DNA of 35,310 nt from JAKOQB01 sp036824465 (lineage in GTDB: Bacteria > Pseudomonadota > Gammaproteobacteria > Burkholderiales > Burkholderiaceae_F), in contig DAITAC010000041.1 in assembly GCA_036824465.1 (NCBI GenBank), positions 1-35,310 on the forward strand. The letters run 5' to 3'. The position numbers and the translations under genes were made by a program. Below, piece by piece: positions 30,819 to 35,310 of this stretch; position 1 is the stretch's first letter, and every line of letters begins with the position of its first letter. The notes beneath the pieces are model-generated. The model searched no databases and had not been told where the DNA came from. It saw nothing but the letters and a program-made list of their open reading frames with translations.

Positions 30819-30824
30819 ATTATA
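30819..30824 (-). promoter_or_regulatory. Putative -10 element for the PBP1A gene
   Basis: The - strand reads a perfect TATAAT at 30824-30819. The -35 region 17 bp upstream (CGGGAA) is poor. A transcript would start near 30812, leaving about 80 nt before the GTG start. Confidence 0.45.
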
Positions 30825-30939
30825 GTTGCCGGTGGAGTAGCTTCCCGGGTCCAGCAATTCGAATGCGAGAGGGGCACATAGCTCAGCAGTTCGTGCGAGC
30901 GTCAAAGCGGCACTGCCGACTATCGTCCATTTGTAGGGC

Positions 30940-30969
30940 TTGTCGTTGCTTTCGTTCTATTGATAGGAT
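30940..30969 (+). promoter_or_regulatory. Possible promoter for pilMNOPQ
   Basis: TTGTCG (30940-30945, 4/6) and TAGGAT (30964-30969, 4/6) are separated by 18 bp. The match is modest. The surrounding gap (30825-31135) is more AT-rich than the genes, as expected of a divergent promoter region. It also holds a short palindrome, CTCCGGA with TCCGGAG (31082-31097), about 40 bp before pilM. Confidence 0.3.
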
Positions 30970-31135
30970 TTGAAGTAGCATCCAACAAAACAGCGGTAAA
31001 CACTCGAAAGATAAGGAAAATCGTCGGGCGACGCAGATAACATGAACGCGTCGGCGGAAGTGGTGTGAGCCGCGGTTTTCTCTCCGGAGGTCCGGAGCAT
31101 CGTTCGGGGTGCATTGCGTTTTCGGGAGTGCCACC

Positions 31136-32215
31136 TTGGCCTTCGAGTTACCGTTCTTGTCGCCCAAAAGCCCGCCTTTGATCGGTCTGGATATCGGATC
31201 GTCGAGCGTGAAGATCGTCGAGCTGTCCGAACCGAGCGTCGGGACGCTGCGGCTTGAGCGCTATGCCATTGAGCCGCTGCCACGCGGTGCCGTTGTCGAC
31301 GGAAACATCGACAAGATCGACATCGTTTCCGAAGCGGTGAAGCGCGCTTGGCGCCGGACTGGCACGCGCATCAAGAATGTCGCAATGGCGCTTCCGGCGT
31401 CGGCTGTGATCACCAAGCGCATTGCACTGCCGGCCAACCTGCGCGAGCAGGAACTCGAAGTGCAGGTCGAAAGTGAAGCCAATCAGTACATCCCGTTCGC
31501 CCTCGACGAAGTCAGCCTCGATTTTCAGGTGCTGGGACCGATCCCGAATGCGCCGGACGACGTCGAGGTTCTCATCGCCGCGTCCCGCAAGGAAAAAGTC
31601 GAGGACCGCATGGCAGTGGCACAAGCCGCAGGTCTAAAGCCGATCGTGGTTGATGTCGAGTCCTATGCGATGCGCAGCGCGTTGCAGCGCCTGATCAGCC
31701 AGTTGCCCAACAATGGCGAAGGGCTGGTGATCGCGGTGTTCTATATGGGCGCGGGCTCGACCAGCGTTACCGTAATGCACGACGGCGAGGCTATTTACGA
31801 ACGCGAGCAGCCTTTCGGAGGCCAGCAGCTTACCGGCGATATTGCGCGAACCTATGGCATCCCGGCCGACGAAGCCGAGCAGAAGAAGCGCAGCGGCGAC
31901 CTGCCGGCGAACTTTGAAACCGATGTCCTGAAGCCATTCGTCGACACCGCAGTCACAGAGATCACGCGCGCGTTGCAGTTCTTTTTCACTTCGACACCTT
32001 ACACGCGCATCGATCAGATCATGCTCGCCGGAGGCTCCGCGGTCCTGGCCGGCCTGGCCGATGCGCTGATGGAGCGTGCGCAGGTGCCGACATCGGTGAT
32101 CTCCCCCTTCAAGGGAATGGAGATCTCCGCCAACATCCGCGAGAAGCAGTTGCGACTTGATGCACCGGCGCTATTGACGCCATGTGGATTGGCGATGCGG
32201 AGGTTTGACGAATGA
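31136..32215 (+). CDS. pilM: Type IV pilus assembly protein PilM
   Basis: PilM is a cytosolic actin-like ATPase that docks on PilN to form the inner-membrane alignment complex of the type IV pilus. The phosphate-1 motif is in LIGLDIGSSSVKIVEL (about residues 14-29), and a late nucleotide-binding segment is IMLAGGSAVLAGL. I chose TTG 31136, with GGGAG at 31124-31128 (7 nt spacing), giving 359 residues, the usual length. The GTG at 31109 would add nine residues and has no well-placed ribosome binding site. The stop overlaps the pilN start (ATGA). Confidence 0.95.
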   Translation: MAFELPFLSPKSPPLIGLDIGSSSVKIVELSEPSVGTLRLERYAIEPLPRGAVVDGNIDKIDIVSEAVKRAWRRTGTRIKNVAMALPASAVITKRIALPANLREQELEVQVESEANQYIPFALDEVSLDFQVLGPIPNAPDDVEVLIAASRKEKVEDRMAVAQAAGLKPIVVDVESYAMRSALQRLISQLPNNGEGLVIAVFYMGAGSTSVTVMHDGEAIYEREQPFGGQQLTGDIARTYGIPADEAEQKKRSGDLPANFETDVLKPFVDTAVTEITRALQFFFTSTPYTRIDQIMLAGGSAVLAGLADALMERAQVPTSVISPFKGMEISANIREKQLRLDAPALLTPCGLAMRRFDE

Positions 32216-32838
32216 GGATCCGCGTCAATCTGCTGCCGCATCGAGAGGCGCGGCGCGAACGGCAAAAGAATGCGTTCTATTTTCTGACCTTGCTCAGCCT
32301 CATCGCAGGTGCCGGACTGGTGTTTGTCGTATGGTCGGTTTATCAGGGGCTGATCGGCGGCCAGCAGGAACGCAACAACTTCATCGCTGCCGAGAACCGC
32401 AAACTCGATCTTCAGATTCGCGAGATTGCGAACCTGCGACAGGAAATCGATGCCCTGCGTTCGCGCCAGCGCGCGGTTGAGGATTTGCAGGCAGATCGCA
32501 ATCAACCCGTGTATTTGATGGATGAATTGACCAAGCAGGTTCCTGAGGGCATTTATCTGCGACAGATAAGACAAGAGGACAAACGCGTCAACGTGAGCGG
32601 CCAGGCGGCATCGAACGAGCGCGTGTCCGAGTTCCTCCGCAATCTGCAGGCCAATTCCAAGTTTCTGGAGCGACCGGAGCTGATCGAGATCCGGATCTCC
32701 GGACAGCAACCCGCAAACGTTACGCGGCGGCTTTTTGATTTTTCGCTCAATTTCTATCTCAAGCCCACGCCCGAACGGGCGCAGTTGACGCAAGCGCAGC
32801 AATCCGCGGCGCCGCCTGCGGTGGCGCCAAAGAGATAA
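32212..32838 (+). CDS. pilN: Type IV pilus assembly protein PilN
   Basis: PilN is a bitopic inner-membrane protein that binds PilM with its short cytosolic N-terminus and PilO in the periplasm. The 208-residue protein starts MRIRVNLLPHREARRERQK, containing the INLLP-type motif used to contact PilM. A membrane span follows (about 23-45), then a coiled coil (about 60-92) and a periplasmic ferredoxin-like domain. It overlaps pilM by 4 bp. The C-terminal tail (after about 185) is Gln/Ala/Pro-rich. Confidence 0.95.
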   Translation: MRIRVNLLPHREARRERQKNAFYFLTLLSLIAGAGLVFVVWSVYQGLIGGQQERNNFIAAENRKLDLQIREIANLRQEIDALRSRQRAVEDLQADRNQPVYLMDELTKQVPEGIYLRQIRQEDKRVNVSGQAASNERVSEFLRNLQANSKFLERPELIEIRISGQQPANVTRRLFDFSLNFYLKPTPERAQLTQAQQSAAPPAVAPKR

Positions 32839-32856
32839 GGCTCGCAGAGGACAGAT

Positions 32857-33501
32857 ATGGCATCCACCAATATCCGCGAGCTCGGGGCACAGTTCAAGGG
32901 CCTGTCGCTCGATAACGTTGGGACGTGGCCGCTGCTGCCGCGCCTTTCGGTCTGGCTTTTCGTAATCGTTGTGTGCGCGGTTCTGGGTTGGTTGCTTCTT
33001 TGGAGCAAGCAGAGCGACGAGCTCGATCGATTGCGCGGGGAAGAGGAGGCGTTGAAAGGCCAGTACCGCCAGAAACTCCAGCAGGCGATCAACCTTGAAG
33101 ATCTGCGCAAGCAGAAAGAGCAGGTCAGCCAGTACGTGCTGACACTCGAAAAGCAGTTGCCGAGCAAGTCAGAGATGGACGCGTTGCTTTCGGACATTAA
33201 CCAGGCGGGAATCGGACGTGGTTTGCAGTTCGAACTGTTCCGCCCGGGGAGTGTGAACGTCCGTGACTACTATGCCGAGTTGCCGATTACGGTGCGTCTG
33301 TCAGGCCGGTATCACGATCTTGGCGCCTTTGCGAGCGATATCGCCAATCTGCCTCGCATCGTGACGCTCAACAACGTGAACCTCCAAACGCTGCGCGATG
33401 GCGCCCTGGCAATGGACGCGACCGCAAGGACGTATCGCTATCTCGACGAGGAAGAGTTGCTTCGGCAACGTCAGGCGCGTCAGGCGCAAGCGAAGAAATA
33501 G
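32857..33501 (+). CDS. pilO: Type IV pilus assembly protein PilO
   Basis: PilO forms a heterodimer with PilN in the periplasm and links to PilP. The 214-residue protein has one membrane span (about 31-49, LSVWLFVIVVCAVLGWLLLW), a coiled coil (about 52-100) and a ferredoxin-like domain with the family pattern FELFRPGSVNVRDYYAELPITVRLSGRYHDLGAFASDIANLPRIVTLNN. It follows pilN by 18 bp and precedes pilP by 8 bp. Confidence 0.95.
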   Translation: MASTNIRELGAQFKGLSLDNVGTWPLLPRLSVWLFVIVVCAVLGWLLLWSKQSDELDRLRGEEEALKGQYRQKLQQAINLEDLRKQKEQVSQYVLTLEKQLPSKSEMDALLSDINQAGIGRGLQFELFRPGSVNVRDYYAELPITVRLSGRYHDLGAFASDIANLPRIVTLNNVNLQTLRDGALAMDATARTYRYLDEEELLRQRQARQAQAKK

Positions 33502-33509
33502 GGCTGGCG

Positions 33510-34067
33510 ATGAAACTACGTCTGATTGGTGCGATGCTGATTCCGGTGATGCTGGCAGCGTGCAGTGCCTCGAGTGAGACCGAAATCCGCCAATGGATGG
33601 CCGACGTTCGTCAGGGCATGAAACCGACCACCGAGCCGGTGCCGCCGCCCAAGGAGTTCATGCCCTATGCCTATGACAGCCGCGGGCTGGTCGACCCGTT
33701 TGATTCGCAAAAGGTCGTCATGGCAGTGGCGCGCCAGCAGCAGTCTCGCGCGAGCAGCAGTTCGCTTCGTCCCGATCTGGATCGGCGGCGTGAGACGCTC
33801 GAGGGATTTTCGCTCGATCAGATTCGTATGGTCGGCATGATGAAGCAGTCGGGTACCAATGTCGCGTTGGTCGAAACCAGTGGCGCTACTCACCTGGTGC
33901 GGGTCGGCAACCACCTTGGCCAGAACTTCGGTCTGGTGACGCGAATTTCGGAGACGGAAGTCCAATTGAAAGAGATCGTGCAAGACGCAGCGGGGGAGTG
34001 GGTCGAGCGCCCCTCCAAGTTGGAGTTGCAGGAAAGCGCGCCGCGCCAGCAAGGGGGCAAACGATGA
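33510..34067 (+). CDS. pilP: Type IV pilus lipoprotein PilP
   Basis: PilP is an inner-membrane lipoprotein that connects PilN/PilO with the secretin PilQ. The 185-residue protein has a lipobox MLAAC with Cys18, an extended linker (YAYDSRGLVDPFD, a conserved segment) and a C-terminal beta domain (LDQIRMVGMMKQSGTNVALVETSGATHLVRVGNHLGQNFGLVTRI). The stop overlaps the pilQ start by 4 bp (ATGA, 34064-34067). Confidence 0.95.
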   Translation: MKLRLIGAMLIPVMLAACSASSETEIRQWMADVRQGMKPTTEPVPPPKEFMPYAYDSRGLVDPFDSQKVVMAVARQQQSRASSSSLRPDLDRRRETLEGFSLDQIRMVGMMKQSGTNVALVETSGATHLVRVGNHLGQNFGLVTRISETEVQLKEIVQDAAGEWVERPSKLELQESAPRQQGGKR

Positions 34068-35310
34068 CCAGGCTTTTGAGTTCCGTGTGGACCGCAGTTC
34101 TAGTGGCGGCAACCACGACAATCGCATTGCTTCCGTTATCTGCGGCTTCGCAGACGGCAGGAAACAGTATCGAACGTCTTGATGCGACGCAGACTGGCGC
34201 GGGCATCGTCCTGACGATCCAGCTGAAGTCCGCGGCGGTGGGAATCCCGCCCAGCTTTTCGATCGCGAATCCAGCGCGTATCGCGATTGACTTGCCACAG
34301 ACAACCAACAATCTCGGGCGCAACGCCGTCGATTTGAATCAGGGTGATCTGCGAAGCGTCAACGTCGTGCAAGCGCAGGACAGAACCCGCGTGGTCCTCA
34401 ACTTGAAGCGCGCGTTGGCGCATTCAATCAGCGTGTCTGGAAACACCGTGCAGGTGGCGCTGGGCGCGATCGCGGATACGACAACCTTCCGCGCGCCGGC
34501 GGCGCCCGCTACGACGACTGCGGCAGCCGCCACCACACCCGCGGCGACGGGTCCGCGCGCACTGAAGGCAGTCGATTTTCGTCGGGGCACTGAGGGCGAA
34601 GGCCGTGTAGTAGTTGACCTCACCGATCCGACCACGAGCGTCGACATCCGCCAGCAGGGCCAGCAGATCATTGTCGATTTCCTGGGAACGACGGCGCCGG
34701 AAGCGTTGCGCCGGCGTCTCGATGTGACCGACTTCGGAACGCCGGTTGCGATGGTCCATACGACCCAGCAGGGCGCGAACGTGCGCATGGTGATCGAGCC
34801 GCGCGGCTTGTGGGAACAGAACGCCTACCAGAGTGATACGCGCTTTGTTCTCGAGGTCAAGCCGGTCAAGGAAGATCCGACGCGGCTGTTCCCGGGCACC
34901 CGTGCGGGTTATCAGGGCGAGCGCCTGTCGCTGAATTTCCAGAATGTCGACATTCGTTCGCTGTTGCAGGTGATCGCGGACTTCACTGACCTGAACATCA
35001 TCACCAGCGACTCAGTGCAGGGCTCGATCACGCTGCGGCTGAAGGATGTGCCGTGGGATCAGGCGCTCGACATCATCCTGCAGAGCAAGGGTCTCGACAT
35101 GCGCAAGAATGGCAACGTGCTCGTCATTGCGCCGCGCGAGGAACTGGCAACCAAGGAAAAGCTTGAACTCGAAGCGCGCAGCCAGATCTCGGATCTGGAG
35201 CCGCTGCGGACCGAGAACTTCGTCATCAATTACCAGAAGGCGGAAGATGTACGCCGGCTGCTTGGCGAGGGTCAGCAGCGCCTGCTGTCGAAGCGCGGCA
35301 GCGTGGTGGT
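34064..35310 (+). CDS. pilQ: Type IV pilus secretin PilQ (5' part, runs off the window)
   Basis: PilQ is the outer-membrane secretin through which type IV pili pass. About 415 codons are present with no stop. A signal peptide is visible (hydrophobic segment about residues 8-26, VWTAVLVAATTTIALLPLSA). Two AMIN-like domains that bind peptidoglycan follow (around FSIANPARIAIDLPQT, and after VDFRRGTEGEGRVVVDL), separated by an Ala/Thr-rich linker. Then comes the secretin N0 (STN) domain (LSLNFQNVDIRSLLQVIADFTDLNII...DVPWDQALDIIL) and the start of the next N domain (FVINYQKAEDVRRLL). The secretin core lies beyond the window. Confidence 0.94.
   Translation, partial: MTRLLSSVWTAVLVAATTTIALLPLSAASQTAGNSIERLDATQTGAGIVLTIQLKSAAVGIPPSFSIANPARIAIDLPQTTNNLGRNAVDLNQGDLRSVNVVQAQDRTRVVLNLKRALAHSISVSGNTVQVALGAIADTTTFRAPAAPATTTAAAATTPAATGPRALKAVDFRRGTEGEGRVVVDLTDPTTSVDIRQQGQQIIVDFLGTTAPEALRRRLDVTDFGTPVAMVHTTQQGANVRMVIEPRGLWEQNAYQSDTRFVLEVKPVKEDPTRLFPGTRAGYQGERLSLNFQNVDIRSLLQVIADFTDLNIITSDSVQGSITLRLKDVPWDQALDIILQSKGLDMRKNGNVLVIAPREELATKEKLELEARSQISDLEPLRTENFVINYQKAEDVRRLLGEGQQRLLSKRGSVV

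Noticed and set aside
1..35310. Mobile element, prophage, CRISPR array, tRNA or defence system
   Set aside because: No transposase, integrase, spaced direct repeats, tRNA-like cloverleaf or recognised defence domain was seen. Gene order and composition are those of core chromosome throughout.

Overview
The window is a GC-rich betaproteobacterial chromosome segment, most like Burkholderiales and relatives. The evidence is gene content and order: EF-Tu followed by rpsJ and then a gap before rplC, a complete S10-spc-alpha ribosomal protein cluster, and downstream hemB, engB, cytochrome c4, msrPQ, lysA, lptM, cyaY, a PBP1A gene and pilMNOPQ. No tRNA, rRNA, CRISPR array, transposase or phage gene is visible. 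It reads as core chromosome.

Region 1 (1-15116, all + strand) holds the 3' end of tuf, then rpsJ, rplC-rplD-rplW-rplB-rpsS-rplV-rpsC-rplP-rpmC-rpsQ, rplN-rplX-rplE-rpsN-rpsH-rplF-rplR-rpsE-rpmD-rplO-secY-infA-rpmJ, and rpsM-rpsK-rpsD-rpoA-rplQ. Most genes are 0-35 bp apart or overlap. Five gaps break the pattern: rpsJ/rplC (promoter-like sequence and three hairpins), rpsQ/rplN (where the E. coli spc promoter lies), rpsK/rpsD, rpsD/rpoA (interleaved inverted repeats) and rpoA/rplQ (277 bp with several predicted stems and a three-way junction). S3 and L15 both carry long Lys/Ala/Pro-rich C-terminal tails.

Region 2 (15117-17910, + strand): a hairpin terminator after rplQ, then a NodI/NodJ-like ABC-2 transporter pair, cutA and an Hsp15-like RNA-binding protein, tightly packed.

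Region 3 (17973-22968, - strand): read in transcription order, engB, hemB, a CorA-family transporter gene and a TlpA-like thioredoxin gene; then a separate Tat-exported transglutaminase-like protein preceded by a 36-codon ORF with a good ribosome binding site.

Region 4 (22988-30733, mixed strands): cytochrome c4 (+) and guaC (-) converge on a strong shared hairpin. msrPQ (+) converges on and overlaps lysA (-), which is coupled to lptM. cyaY (+) diverges from lptM. A large PBP1A gene (-) follows.

Region 5 (30734-35310): divergent from PBP1A, the type IV pilus assembly operon pilM-N-O-P-Q. pilQ runs off the end of the window.

I found no clearly new multi-gene system. The least ordinary material is non-coding: the structured rpoA/rplQ spacer, the interleaved repeat before rpoA, and the rpsJ/rplC leader. 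A few short ORFs coupled to larger genes are also worth checking.
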